Shown in pieces: positions 47,269-55,818 of a stretch of 64,000 nt of DNA. Both the position numbers and the translations under genes were made by a program. The DNA lies in contig NZ_LROY01000002.1 in NCBI RefSeq assembly GCF_001639145.1, positions 1,334,501-1,398,500 on the forward strand, given 5' to 3'. The number at the start of each line of letters is the position of its first letter. The first letter of the stretch is position 1. The notes below the pieces were generated by a model, which worked only from the letters and a program-made list of their open reading frames with translations, did not search any database and was not told the DNA's origin. Source of the stretch: Microbulbifer sp. Q7. Its GTDB lineage: Bacteria > Pseudomonadota > Gammaproteobacteria > Pseudomonadales > Cellvibrionaceae.

Positions 47269-47337
47269 CTACTCGTCAAACCACTCGCTGAGGTAGTAGT
47301 TGGAGGAGCAGCGCTCTATGGCAGCAATGTGATTCAT
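47269..47337 (-). CDS. possible 22-residue peptide or gene remnant
   Basis: A minus-strand ATG at 47337 opens MNHIAAIERCSSNYYLSEWFDE then TAG. It is upstream of the TonB receptor and downstream of the cyanophycinase terminator. There is only a weak AAGAG ahead of the ATG. Its GC-rich codon use differs from the AT-rich bases around it, and the SSNYYLSE end resembles the SSNFYINQ end of the adjacent cyanophycinase (C-terminus GSSSNFYINQPYQ). It may be a leader peptide, a small gene, or the tail of a deleted homologue; chance is also possible. Confidence 0.25.
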   Translation of the reverse strand: MNHIAAIERCSSNYYLSEWFDE

Positions 47338-47601
47338 TTTGCTCTTAGCCCTGTACTTTCTTAGAACTTACCTTCTAGATAAGTACGTTGCGCTGTTTTT
47401 TTGATGACAGGTCAGCCGTATACAACCTATTCAAGCCAAACCATGCCATATTTTTTATCACGGTAAAAAAATGCTGTAAACCATTTCTTTCACGGAATTT
47501 AGTTTGTGCGCAAATGGATGGGGCAGCCGAATAATCTGCAAAATTGAACCAATAGTCGCGATGATTATTTTGTGGCGAATACCGAAAACGAAAACGCAAA
47601 T

Positions 47602-47634
47602 AAAAAGGCCGGGAAAGAAATACTTTCCCGGCCT
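47602..47634 (-). terminator. Intrinsic terminator after the secreted cyanophycinase gene
   Basis: Arms 47606-47617 and 47623-47634 (AGGCCGGGAAAG and complement) form a perfect 12-bp stem with a five-base loop. On the minus strand the stem is followed by TTTT and TTTG. It lies about 47 bases past the stop at 47681, so the cyanophycinase is transcribed apart from the TonB-receptor operon. Confidence 0.93.
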
Positions 47635-47680
47635 GCTCGATCAAGCAGTGTTTTTCACCTACCTGCTACCATCCGGGGAC

Positions 47681-49093
47681 TCACTGGTAAGGCTGGTTGA
47701 TGTAAAAGTTGGATGAGCTTCCGTCAATACCGATCCGCTTCGGCGTGACATTCGTTGCACCAGTAGAGATATTGAACTGGTCAAACTCATCCAGACGGTA
47801 GCGCAACACATCCTCGTAAATCACCGGCTGGCCACACTGCGCCTGGGTTCTTGAGGTCTGACCATCCTCCTGCAGGACGTACACACTGCCCGCCCCGTCT
47901 ACCACACCGCTGCCGTCCGGCGTGAAGAAGATAGAAGTAGCCTCATCGACACCAATACCCTGAATACCGCTCGGCAGACCCGCCATAAAGGCCATCAGGC
48001 GGCCCATACGGTCGCGCTCAGCGAAGTGGGTATCCACAATCAGGCCCTGCATGATGGGTGTGCTGAGGAAGTTGGTGGAGATATTGATGTACTCGTGGCA
48101 CAGGTCGGTTACCGCTTCGGAAGAGTAAGCACCCAGTACGCCGTCCGGATCATAGATGTGCTCTGACTGTACAGCCGCACCAGCGGAGGTGCCACCCAAC
48201 ACGCCACCCCGCGCCATCACTTCATCCAGTGCCTGCTGCAACGCTGTTCCCTGCCACTGGTTCAGGTAATCGGACTGGTCACCACCGGCAATCCACACGA
48301 ACTCGGCGGTGCGCACGGCCCAGGTCACATACTCGTCATTGGCAAACTGTGTGCGATCCACAATCAGGGTTTCCACCGAGTCTGCGTTCAGCAGACCCTG
48401 CAGGTAGTCGTTGTAGCCGTCGCTACCGCTGGTGCGCAGGACAACCACATCGCCACCACCAATCAGCGGCTCCACGCGACGGGTAAAGGCCGCATCCACA
48501 TCGGTACCACCACCCATAACCAGCAGGCCGCCGGTTGTCTGATTGACGCAGACATCGGCTTCGCTGCCGGTTATGGCGCGGGTCAGGCCGCCGGGCTTGG
48601 TTGGGCGGGCGCCGAGGTCACAGTTGCCACCGCCGCTGCTGCCTCCACTGCTGCTACCGCCACCACTACTGCTACCGCCCCCACTGGACGAGGGGATACC
48701 GGCAACACTCAGGGTGTAGTCGCCACGACCACTAAAGCGGGTCACTTTCAGGGTATACAGACCATTGCCACCGACGCTGACACTGGCAGATTCCGGACGA
48801 TTACTGGTTTCCGCGCTATACAGCCGCTGGGAGGTATCGTACAGGTGCCAGTCGAAATCATCGCCACTGGAATGACTCAGGGAAATGTCCAGATCGGCGG
48901 GAGCGTCGATATTGAAATAGTACCAGTCCTGGTCCCGCCGATTGGCGATACCGCCTACCACAGACTGGCTGGAACAGATGGGGCCATCTGCGTCGGATTC
49001 GGCGTCGTTCGATTCACTTTCCGCAGAAATACAAGCCAGCGCGCCGTGACTGAATGCGGATAACAGCAAAATTGATAACAGCTTGTTTCCCAT
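47681..49093 (-). CDS. secreted cyanophycinase (S51) with PPC domain
   Basis: A 470-residue exported enzyme. Signal peptide MGNKLLSILLLSAFSHGALA ending at Cys21 (cleavable by signal peptidase I; a lipoprotein site is less likely). Residues about 40-135 are a PPC (pre-peptidase C-terminal) domain (DQDWYYFNIDAPADLDISL, GLYTLKVTRFSGRGDYTLSV), then a Ser/Gly linker (about 135-157), then a cyanophycinase domain: GGLLVMGGGTDVD, WIAGGDQSDYL, the nucleophile GGTSAGAAV (Ser303) and LIVDTHFAERDRMGRL (His357). This is the layout of extracellular CphE-type enzymes, which cut cyanophycin to beta-Asp-Arg. AAGGAG precedes the ATG. The neighbouring operon would import and split the products. Confidence 0.88.
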   Translation of the reverse strand: MGNKLLSILLLSAFSHGALACISAESESNDAESDADGPICSSQSVVGGIANRRDQDWYYFNIDAPADLDISLSHSSGDDFDWHLYDTSQRLYSAETSNRPESASVSVGGNGLYTLKVTRFSGRGDYTLSVAGIPSSSGGGSSSGGGSSSGGSSGGGNCDLGARPTKPGGLTRAITGSEADVCVNQTTGGLLVMGGGTDVDAAFTRRVEPLIGGGDVVVLRTSGSDGYNDYLQGLLNADSVETLIVDRTQFANDEYVTWAVRTAEFVWIAGGDQSDYLNQWQGTALQQALDEVMARGGVLGGTSAGAAVQSEHIYDPDGVLGAYSSEAVTDLCHEYINISTNFLSTPIMQGLIVDTHFAERDRMGRLMAFMAGLPSGIQGIGVDEATSIFFTPDGSGVVDGAGSVYVLQEDGQTSRTQAQCGQPVIYEDVLRYRLDEFDQFNISTGATNVTPKRIGIDGSSSNFYINQPYQ

Positions 49094-49275
49094 TTGGGTC
49101 TCCTTGAAGTGTCATTATTGTTATTGCCACTCAAGAGTACTCAAACTCGGGGCCGCCGCGACGAGAGCGGTAGCCAACGGGAAAAAACAGACAAGTTTCG
49201 GGATAAAACAGAACACTTTAGTGATCTGCCGCGCATCGTCCGCGGGCAAATCACCGGCCTACCTTGTCTCGTCGA

Positions 49276-49584
49276 TTAGATAGCGCAGTCGACCGCATCC
49301 AGCAACATGTGCGTAATCAAGCCAATCCCCAACCAACGCACCGGCTTCCACGGCAGAAACATCATGGCACCGTAAAGGGAGATCGGCAGCATCTTATGCA
49401 GCGGGTGGAAGTTGATGCTACAGCGATTTGGATCATACAGCGGCGATGCCAGCAGGTGATCAAGGTCGACGAGATTGGCCGCGAGCATGATCAGAGCGGC
49501 CTTTTTCCAGTCATCGCGAAAAAAGTACCAGGCAATGGCAAGGGGAACGAGAACGTGTAAAACAATATGCAGATAACTGAACAT
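49276..49584 (-). CDS. DUF6122 family membrane protein
   Basis: A 102-residue protein with three or four hydrophobic helices and conserved histidine/aspartate positions (HIVLHVLVPLAIAW, NLVDLDHLLASPLYDPNRCSINFHPLH, GLITHMLLDAVDC). This pattern of His/Asp in membrane helices is that of the DUF6122 group, related to YdjM/LexA-regulated membrane hydrolases, but no activity is established. Its start overlaps the GntR stop by one base (TGATG), so the two are translationally coupled. The 182 bases from here to the cyanophycinase start show no gene. Confidence 0.8.
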   Translation of the reverse strand: MFSYLHIVLHVLVPLAIAWYFFRDDWKKAALIMLAANLVDLDHLLASPLYDPNRCSINFHPLHKMLPISLYGAMMFLPWKPVRWLGIGLITHMLLDAVDCAI

Positions 49585-50288
49585 CAGGTTGGCAATAACT
49601 CTTCAGCAGAAATGGAACCCAGGCCCTCTTCGATATCCTGGCGTATTGCGGTGCGTACGCGCTGCTCATCCTTACTGGCAATGGCATCAATCAGGTCCTG
49701 ATGTCGATCAGGCAATTCCTGGACACCAAAGCGCTGGAACACCAGATGCTGTAACGGCGCAGTCTGTAGCCACAGGCTTTCGATCAACGACAGAATGATA
49801 TGCGGGCGACCCAGACGATAGAGGGTGAAATGGAAGTCGAGGTTCGCGGTTACGTACCCCTGAATGTCTTTTCTCTCCAGCGCTTCCGTCACCCGATCAT
49901 CGAGCGCGCGCAGCTCTGCAAGCTCCGCCTCCCCCAAAAATGGCAGGGCCTGCGCCGCAGCCTGACACTCCAGGGCAACCCGGGCCGCGCAGATTTCATC
50001 CAGCTTTTCCCGGGTCAGGGTTGGCACCGTCACCCGACGGGTATCGGAAAGATCCAGCGCGCGCTCAGAGGTCAGCCTGCGCAGGGCCTCCCTGACGGGC
50101 ATCGGGCTGCAATCCAGTTCTGCGGCCAGACCGCGAATGGTAACCGCCTTGCCCGGTAAAAACTGTCCGCGCAGGATCGCATCACGCACCTGGTAATACA
50201 CCCGCTCCTGGGTTGTGCGGAATTCTTCCTGGGGTTCGGTAAACTCGGCGTCTCTCACGGGCGGCCTCGTGGCTGGATCGGAATACAT
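49584..50288 (-). CDS. GntR family transcriptional regulator (FadR/FCD subgroup)
   Basis: A 234-residue regulator. N-terminal winged helix: ERVYYQVRDAILRGQFLPGKAVTIRGLAAELDCSPMPVREALRRLTSERAL. C-terminal all-helical FCD effector domain with the D/H metal residues in NLDFHFTLYRLG and DRHQDLIDAIASKDEQRV. FCD regulators respond to organic acids or amino acid derivatives. The gene is coupled to the DUF6122 gene and lies upstream of the secreted cyanophycinase, so regulation of that gene is possible but unproven. Confidence 0.93.
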   Translation of the reverse strand: MYSDPATRPPVRDAEFTEPQEEFRTTQERVYYQVRDAILRGQFLPGKAVTIRGLAAELDCSPMPVREALRRLTSERALDLSDTRRVTVPTLTREKLDEICAARVALECQAAAQALPFLGEAELAELRALDDRVTEALERKDIQGYVTANLDFHFTLYRLGRPHIILSLIESLWLQTAPLQHLVFQRFGVQELPDRHQDLIDAIASKDEQRVRTAIRQDIEEGLGSISAEELLPT

Positions 50289-50352
50289 TCAAGCCCGCAT
50301 CGACGGATACAGGTGGCCGGAGCCCTGCTCCGCTCCACCCTGCACCTCTCGG

Positions 50353-51471
50353 CTATGCAGACATTGCCTGCGCCAGCTTGTGCGGCGCCTGATCAGAGCC
50401 GACTTCAATCAGCGCGTCGGCAATCGCACCAGTTTGCCACATTTCAAAGAAATCCTCTGCAACCTGTTTTCCAGCCTCCGTCACAGCGTTCCAGTATTTC
50501 AGGCGCTCCTCGGTGGAAAGCTTCACAAAATCATCCCGGTCCGGGATTTTGCCAAACGGCAAGCGGGAAACCCACTGTGGCGATGGTGCCACCAGGATGA
50601 CATTATCCATGGCGCCGCCACGCACCCAACGCCAGCGCAGGCTCTTGTCGAACCAGCCCGGCACCATGTAGGGGAAAAAGTGCGGATACAGCACCAGACC
50701 CTGCGGGTGCTCAAAGCCCAGATCAAAGTGATAGTCCGTGATCCCGCCGTCCCGATAGTTGCCGGCAGGTGCACCTGCCGGCGATGGTACACCGGCCATC
50801 ACCAACGGGATGGAGCCAGAGGCCAGTACTGCATGGCACACATTGTCTGCGCTCAGCGACGTATTGACCGTAGACAGGTTGCGGAAAGCCACTGTGGGCG
50901 ACTGCCCGGAGTGAAACACGACCCTGTCCCAGAACGCCTTCAGGGTACGGCGACTGACGGCATTGGCCAGTGCAGAGGCCAACAGCGCGGGGCCCAGCAC
51001 CGCCTTTTTCTCACTGGCCAGAGGTCCGCGGCCACGCACGGTCACAAAATGGCTGTGCCACACCGGATTCGCAGCCACCTCGGCGGCGCCCTCCACCCCC
51101 AAAACCTCGAGCAGAATGTTTTCGCCGGTTGCGGTGATTTCTGCAGGCGTCGGCCGCGCGCTGGCATAGGTTTGATGCACATACCCGTATTCGAGCTTTT
51201 CCAGTGCGGCCAGCGGATTGGCGGTCGCATAGCACATATTGCGAAAGCTTCCGATCGAAGAGCCCAGGGTCGCGATCGGTGTACGGCGGCCCTGAAAAAA
51301 CTCGCCAATCAGCACCCGGTCCAACTGACTGATGGACAACCATTTCGGCCCCCCAGATGCGCCGACCAGGGTAGACACCATTTCCGGGCGCAGCCCCTCC
51401 TGCCGGATTCTGCGCGCCGCACTGCCCCCGGCCAGCACCACACAATTTCCGTACTGCTTTGCTTTCCCCAT
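50353..51471 (-). CDS. patatin-like phospholipase family protein
   Basis: A 372-residue product from MGKAKQYGNCVVLAGGSAARRI. The oxyanion glycines lie near VLAGGSAARR, the nucleophile in LVGASGGPKWLS (G-x-S-G-G) and the aspartate in YRDGGITDYHFD, giving the Ser-Asp dyad of patatins. The G-x-S-G-G elbow and overall length mark an unusual bacterial subgroup. No signal peptide is visible, so it is cytoplasmic or membrane-associated. The frame reaches back to a GTG at 51510, which would overlap the gloA stop. gloA is the upstream neighbour on the same strand. Confidence 0.8.
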   Translation of the reverse strand: MGKAKQYGNCVVLAGGSAARRIRQEGLRPEMVSTLVGASGGPKWLSISQLDRVLIGEFFQGRRTPIATLGSSIGSFRNMCYATANPLAALEKLEYGYVHQTYASARPTPAEITATGENILLEVLGVEGAAEVAANPVWHSHFVTVRGRGPLASEKKAVLGPALLASALANAVSRRTLKAFWDRVVFHSGQSPTVAFRNLSTVNTSLSADNVCHAVLASGSIPLVMAGVPSPAGAPAGNYRDGGITDYHFDLGFEHPQGLVLYPHFFPYMVPGWFDKSLRWRWVRGGAMDNVILVAPSPQWVSRLPFGKIPDRDDFVKLSTEERLKYWNAVTEAGKQVAEDFFEMWQTGAIADALIEVGSDQAPHKLAQAMSA

Positions 51472-51503
51472 CGATCCGCTCACAAACCACCCACCCTGTT
51501 CAA

Positions 51504-51944
51504 TTACCACTCACCGGTGTTTTCCATCGATGCCCAAGGCTCTTGTGGTGCCAGGGACTCGCCCTTCTGCAGCAACTCGATAGAAATATTGTCTGGTGAG
51601 CGCACGAATGCCATATGGCCGTCCCGAGGCGGGCGATTGATAGTCACCCCCATGTCCATCAGGCGCTGACACGTTTCGTAAATATTGTCGACCCGGTAAG
51701 CCAGGTGGCCAAAGTTACGGCCACCGCTGTAGGTCTCCGGGTCCCAGTTATACGTGAGCTCCAGGCACGGGCGCTTGTCGCTATTCGCCGAGCCGGCATC
51801 CCCGGGCGCGGCAAGAAACACCAGGGTAAAGCGGCCTTTCTCGTAATCGTTGCGGCTGACCTCATAAAGCCCCAGCTTGTCGCAATAAAACTCCAGGGAT
51901 TTTTCCAGGTCGGTGACACGCACCATCGTGTGTAAATATTCCAC
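51504..51944 (-). CDS. gloA: lactoylglutathione lyase (glyoxalase I)
   Basis: Isomerises the hemithioacetal of methylglyoxal and glutathione to lactoylglutathione. The 146-residue VOC-fold protein has [21 protein letters not shown] (metal His at the start), [25 protein letters not shown] (Glu and His) and [22 protein letters not shown] (Glu). The start is GTG at 51944, preceded by GAGGAGG. It is divergent from the class V PLP gene, with a 21-bp palindrome in the 86-base gap. Confidence 0.92.
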   Translation of the reverse strand: MEYLHTMVRVTDLEKSLEFYCDKLGLYEVSRNDYEKGRFTLVFLAAPGDAGSANSDKRPCLELTYNWDPETYSGGRNFGHLAYRVDNIYETCQRLMDMGVTINRPPRDGHMAFVRSPDNISIELLQKGESLAPQEPWASMENTGEW

Positions 51945-51987
51945 TGCAACGCCTCCTCAAGGGGATTACAATCCCGATACACTAATC

Positions 51988-52008
51988 AGGTGACTACTTT
52001 AGTCACCT
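51988..52008. promoter_or_regulatory. 21-bp palindrome between gloA and the PLP gene
   Basis: AGGTGACTA (51988-51996) and TAGTCACCT (52000-52008) are perfectly complementary with a CTT spacer. It lies 43 bases upstream of gloA and 22 bases upstream of the PLP gene. The symmetry and position suggest a dimeric regulator operator for both genes. The binding protein is unknown; a weaker GGGAT/ATCCC pair lies at 51962-51975. Confidence 0.55.
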
Positions 52009-52030
52009 CAGACAAAGTTACCAGCGCGAA

Positions 52031-53209
52031 ATGTACCAAAAATACTATCGACAATTCTTACAGGCTGCTCAAAAAGCGGCCTCCCCGAACTGTGACCTGC
52101 CAGTTTTGCACATGGCCTGCCACTCCCACCACTACTGGCCTGATGTGACGCTCGATGCCGTCAACGCCTACTGGCACGATGCCGCACAGATGGCCGACAG
52201 CAAGTGGGACAAGATATTCGGAGAAAAAATACCCGCTTTCCAGCGCGGCATAGCAAGCACCCTGCAACTACCGGACCCGGCCCAGGTAGCCCTGGCACCC
52301 AACACCCACGAACTTATCTACCGCCTCCTCAGCGCTTTTGACCTGAGCCAGCCCCTGCGCATTCTCACAACCGACGGGGAGTTCTATAGTTTTGCCCGCC
52401 AGTTACTGCGCCTGGAAGAGCTGCCTAACGTGGACGTGGTGCGTGTGCCCACGGAGCCTTTTGCCACCCTGCCCCAGCGGTTTGAGCAAGAGCTGCAAAG
52501 TGGTGAGTATCAGCTGGCCTACGCCAGTCAGGTGTTCTTCGACTCCGGGGTGGCTTTCCCGGGCCTGCTGGAACTGGCCGTGCGCAAACCGGACAGCACC
52601 CAGATGGTGATCGATGGCTACCACGGATTTTTCGCCCGCCCCACCGATCTCAGTGCGATTGCCGACAAGGTGTTTTACACCGCGGGTGCCTACAAATACC
52701 TGGGTGCCGGTGAGGGTATGTGCTTTATGTCCATTCCCCGAGGCTGTCAGCTACGCCCACTAAACACCGGATGGTTTGCCGAAATGGCAGAGTTGGAAAA
52801 CCGCACCGCGGGCGTAGGCTTCGGCAACGACTGGCTGCGGTTTGCCGGTGCCACCATGGATTACTCCCCACTGTACAAGGCCCTCGCAATATTTGAGCTG
52901 TATGCGCAGGAAGGCATCACCGTGGCATCGATTCACGACTACGTACTGCAAAACCAGCGTCGCTTCCTCAGCGCCATGGACGCAGCACAACACCCGCTGC
53001 TCAACCGCGATACGCTGATCGCCCACGATCTGGAAAACAGTCACGGGCACTTCTTTACTTTTCGCTGTGGTAGTGCCGAAAACGCGGAGCAGCTGCAGGC
53101 AGAGCTGCGCAATAAAAATGTACTGTGCGATCGTCGTCAGCAATTGCTGCGGCTGGGGTTTGCACTTTATCACCCGGCGGACGAAACCTTTGAGCGGTTG
53201 TTTCAGTAG
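52031..53209 (+). CDS. class V PLP-dependent aminotransferase-like protein (kynureninase-like fold)
   Basis: A 392-residue fold type I PLP enzyme. HMACHSHHYWPD near the start recalls kynureninases. The PLP aspartate is in QMVIDGYHGFFA, and the Schiff-base lysine is in YTAGAYKYLGAGEG. The C-terminal RQQLLRLGFALYHPADE is the small-domain segment with the substrate arginine. True kynureninases have different substrate loops, so a desulfurase/kynureninase-like activity cannot be named. The ATG at 52031 has a poor ribosome-binding site. It is divergent from gloA. Confidence 0.8.
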   Translation: MYQKYYRQFLQAAQKAASPNCDLPVLHMACHSHHYWPDVTLDAVNAYWHDAAQMADSKWDKIFGEKIPAFQRGIASTLQLPDPAQVALAPNTHELIYRLLSAFDLSQPLRILTTDGEFYSFARQLLRLEELPNVDVVRVPTEPFATLPQRFEQELQSGEYQLAYASQVFFDSGVAFPGLLELAVRKPDSTQMVIDGYHGFFARPTDLSAIADKVFYTAGAYKYLGAGEGMCFMSIPRGCQLRPLNTGWFAEMAELENRTAGVGFGNDWLRFAGATMDYSPLYKALAIFELYAQEGITVASIHDYVLQNQRRFLSAMDAAQHPLLNRDTLIAHDLENSHGHFFTFRCGSAENAEQLQAELRNKNVLCDRRQQLLRLGFALYHPADETFERLFQ

Positions 53210-53323
53210 CCACGCACCCTGCAAGCAACCACATTCATCAGGCATTCATGTTTTTGGCATCACAATGGACCTCGTCACCTGACAGTGACGATGAAGTACA
53301 ACTGGCAATAGTAAGGATTCGCC

Positions 53324-54046
53324 ATGCAAAGCGCTTTAAAACTGTTTTCCGCCGGCCTGCTGGCCGGGTTCGTCGCATTCACCACCGGCTGCGGTAGTGA
53401 TGATACCGGGCACCCTTCGGGAACGCTGATTTCCATCTCTGCCCAGGGCGAAGCAAGCCAGGCACCGGACACCGCACACCTGTCCACCGGTGTTGTCACC
53501 GAAGCCGCCAACAGCAATGACGCCATGCGGGCTAACGCGGAACAAATGGACAAGCTGATGCAAGCCATTAAAAAAGCCGGGATACCGGACAAGGATGTGC
53601 AGACCAGCGGTATCAGCCTGAACCCCCGCTACGACTACCAGCCAAATCGCGAACGCGAAATCGTCGGTTACCAGGCCCGCAATACCGTCAGTATTACCCT
53701 GCGTAAACTGGACGAATTGAGCAACGTGATCGATGCTCTGGCGGCCGAGGGCGCAAACCAGCTGCATGGCCCCAGCTTTTCCATTGCCGAACCGGAACCT
53801 CTGCTGGCTGAGGCCCGCAACAAAGCATTGCAGCAAGCGCAGGCACGGGCGGCTTCTTATGCGGAATCCCTCGGAACCAAGGTGCGCAGAATCGTGAGCA
53901 TCTCTGAAGGTGGCCAGGGCGGTATGCCCCGCCCCATGGCTCGTATGGAAATGGCCGCCGCCCAGGAGGGACCGAGCACGCCTATCGCGCGCGGTGAGAA
54001 CAGCGTTTCGGTAAACCTGGAACTGCTATTCGAACTCGAGAAATAA
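53324..54046 (+). CDS. SIMPL (DUF541) domain protein, putative lipoprotein
   Basis: A 240-residue periplasmic or membrane-attached protein. Signal peptide ending FTTGC (possible lipid Cys23), then the SIMPL domain: ISISAQGEASQAPDTAHLSTGVV, DVQTSGISLNPRYDY, IVGYQARNTVSITLRKLDELSNVIDAL and NKALQQAQARAASYAESLG. The family (E. coli YggE) has been linked to oxidative stress tolerance, but mechanism is unknown. AAGGA precedes the ATG. It is followed by repeat copy B, which ends in a T-run and probably terminates it. Confidence 0.88.
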   Translation: MQSALKLFSAGLLAGFVAFTTGCGSDDTGHPSGTLISISAQGEASQAPDTAHLSTGVVTEAANSNDAMRANAEQMDKLMQAIKKAGIPDKDVQTSGISLNPRYDYQPNREREIVGYQARNTVSITLRKLDELSNVIDALAAEGANQLHGPSFSIAEPEPLLAEARNKALQQAQARAASYAESLGTKVRRIVSISEGGQGGMPRPMARMEMAAAQEGPSTPIARGENSVSVNLELLFELEK

Positions 54047-54076
54047 TTGTTCGACTCGGCGGTTCACCAAAAGAAC

Positions 54077-54276
54077 CCGGCAATGCCGTAATACGGTGCA
54101 CCTAAACCGTTTGGTGGCGGTGCCGCTGCCGGGTGCGGTCTTGCGAGACACGCGGTAAACCCATCCATGGGGCTCTGCACCGCCATCCATGGCGGTGAAG
54201 GTCTCGCAAGACCGCACCCGGCACCGTCACCTTCGCCCGTGGCTGTGTTAAGTAAACACCATTACGGCATTGCCGG
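54077..54276 (+). repeat. Nested inverted-repeat element, copy B, also acting as terminator
   Basis: Three layers of symmetry. Outermost: 54077-54092 with 54261-54276, 16 perfect bases, followed on the plus strand by a T7 run (AATTTTTTTATTTG). Middle: 54127-54149 with 54201-54223, 23 perfect bases. Inside are two hairpins: CCCAT-CC-ATGGG at 54160-54171, and CACCGCCAT-CC-ATGGCGGTG at 54178-54197. The segment ACGCGGTAAA-CCCATCCATGGGG-CTC is shared with copy A (14718-14834, minus strand). It lies between convergent genes (SIMPL protein and amidohydrolase), so it probably also stops transcription. Confidence 0.85.
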
Positions 54277-54305
54277 AATTTTTTTATTTGTACTATTCGG
54301 GTGCC

Positions 54306-55628
54306 TTACTCGGGCTGCTTGTAAACCACTCCACCCTTCATCACAAACCGCACCCGCTCAAGGGTCGAAATATCTTCCAGCGGATTGCCGATCACCGCCA
54401 CCAGGTCTGCCTGCTTGCCGGGGGCGATACTGCCGAGTTCATCCTGGGCATTGAGTAACTGTGCCGCATTCCAGGTTGCAGAGCGGATAGCATCGGCCGG
54501 GCTCATCCCTCCTTGCACCATCAGTGCAAACTCTTTGGCGTTCTCTCCGTGTCGGCTCACCCCAGTGTCGGTGCCGAATGCGATTTTCACGCCTTTTTTG
54601 TGTGCGCGCTGAAAGGTGTCCTGAATCAGCGGACCAATTTTCGCCGCTTTTGTGCGGACCATTTCCGGGAAGAAACCGTCGATCGCGGATTTTTGCGTGA
54701 CCCAGTCCCCCGCCAACAGGGTGGGCACATACCAGGTTCCGTGATCCACCATCAGCGCCATGGTTTTGTCATCCATGTAGGTGCCGTGCTCGATGGAGTC
54801 CACACCGGCGCGGATTGCCCGCTCCATGCCCTCTTTACCGTGCGCATGCACCGCGACGGTAAAACCATAATCCTTTGCGGTTTGCACAATCGCTTCCACT
54901 TCATCCTGCATAAACTGAGGATTCTGGCCACTCTTGGCCACGCTCAAGACACCGCCGGTCGCAGTAATCTTGATCAGGTCAGCACCATCTTTATAGCGCT
55001 GTCGCACCGCTTCCCGGGCACTGGCACTACCGTTGATCACCCCTTCGGCGGGGCCCGGGCTGCCCATCAAATCGTGGCGATGACCATTGGTCGGATCCGC
55101 ATGACCGCCGGTAGTGGCGATCGACTTGCCCGCGGTATAGACACGCGGCCCCACGATATCGCCACGGTTGATGGCGTTGCGCAGGCTCACCGTTACATTG
55201 CCACTGTCGCCAAGATCCCGCACCGTGGTAAACCCGGCCATCAACGAGCGCTTGGCCGTATCGACCGCCCGTAGCGTGTAATCGGCGGGATTCCAGGTAA
55301 ATGCCTCGGTGTAGGTGCGCGGGCCGAATTCGTAAGCGAGGTGCGTATGCATGTCCATCAGCCCGGGCAGCACGCTGAAGGCCGTCAGGTCAATAACCCG
55401 CTCGCCAGCGCGCTGGGTATAGCCCCGCTCTACAGACTCCACCTTACCGTCTACAACATGCACCGTGCGTTTTTCCAGCAAACGACCTGTCTCACTGTCG
55501 AACAGCCACCCCGCGTGCACCGCAATATTTTCTGCGACGACCAGATTCGCCGTTGTGAGCAGGGCCAGACCAAGCAGGCTGCGTAGTGCGCGCTTGACAT
55601 TCAATGAGATTCTTTGGGTGATGGTCAT
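54306..55628 (-). CDS. secreted metal-dependent amidohydrolase (imidazolonepropionase/prolidase-like)
   Basis: A 440-residue protein with a signal peptide ([18 protein letters not shown]). The amidohydrolase metal motifs are complete: [10 protein letters not shown], the carboxylated-lysine segment [36 protein letters not shown] and [16 protein letters not shown]. Family members of this kind are often Xaa-Pro or Xaa-Arg/Lys dipeptidases in the periplasm, so a peptidase role is plausible, but substrate is not fixed. It reads into repeat copy B at its 3' end. Confidence 0.9.
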   Translation of the reverse strand: MTITQRISLNVKRALRSLLGLALLTTANLVVAENIAVHAGWLFDSETGRLLEKRTVHVVDGKVESVERGYTQRAGERVIDLTAFSVLPGLMDMHTHLAYEFGPRTYTEAFTWNPADYTLRAVDTAKRSLMAGFTTVRDLGDSGNVTVSLRNAINRGDIVGPRVYTAGKSIATTGGHADPTNGHRHDLMGSPGPAEGVINGSASAREAVRQRYKDGADLIKITATGGVLSVAKSGQNPQFMQDEVEAIVQTAKDYGFTVAVHAHGKEGMERAIRAGVDSIEHGTYMDDKTMALMVDHGTWYVPTLLAGDWVTQKSAIDGFFPEMVRTKAAKIGPLIQDTFQRAHKKGVKIAFGTDTGVSRHGENAKEFALMVQGGMSPADAIRSATWNAAQLLNAQDELGSIAPGKQADLVAVIGNPLEDISTLERVRFVMKGGVVYKQPE

Positions 55629-55747
55629 GTGGTATCCAGGTTTCCGGGCCGCAGCGATGCCGCCTCTTTATTCTACTTTGATCGATATGGTTGTTGCCGG
55701 CGTGCTGAATCGCCAGCGCGCACCAATTTACCGTATTCCGGGGGCAT

Positions 55748-55800
55748 AAAAAAAGCCCGGCCCCGGTATGCACCCTCCCTGTGCATACTCGGAGCCGGAC
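55748..55800 (-). terminator. Intrinsic terminator of the M16 peptidase gene
   Basis: On the minus strand a long stem (55781-55800 with 55755-55773, a few bulges) is followed by seven T (55748-55754). It sits about 20 bases beyond the stop at 55819 and before the amidohydrolase, so the two are transcribed separately. Confidence 0.9.
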
Positions 55801-55818
55801 TCGCGGCTTGTCGAGCTG

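Larger units (their letters stand above)
46935..47680. other. 746-base intergenic region between TonB receptor and secreted cyanophycinase
   Basis: This AT-richer stretch should hold the promoter of the TonB-receptor operon on the minus strand, near 46935-47150. It also contains the short open frame at 47269-47337 and the terminator at 47602-47634. An 89-codon minus-strand frame at 47375-47644 runs through the terminator and is not credible. No IS or tRNA is seen. Confidence 0.6.

Noticed and set aside
47375..47644. 89-codon minus-strand frame in the intergenic gap
   Set aside because: It runs through the intrinsic terminator hairpin and has no ribosome-binding site or family feature.
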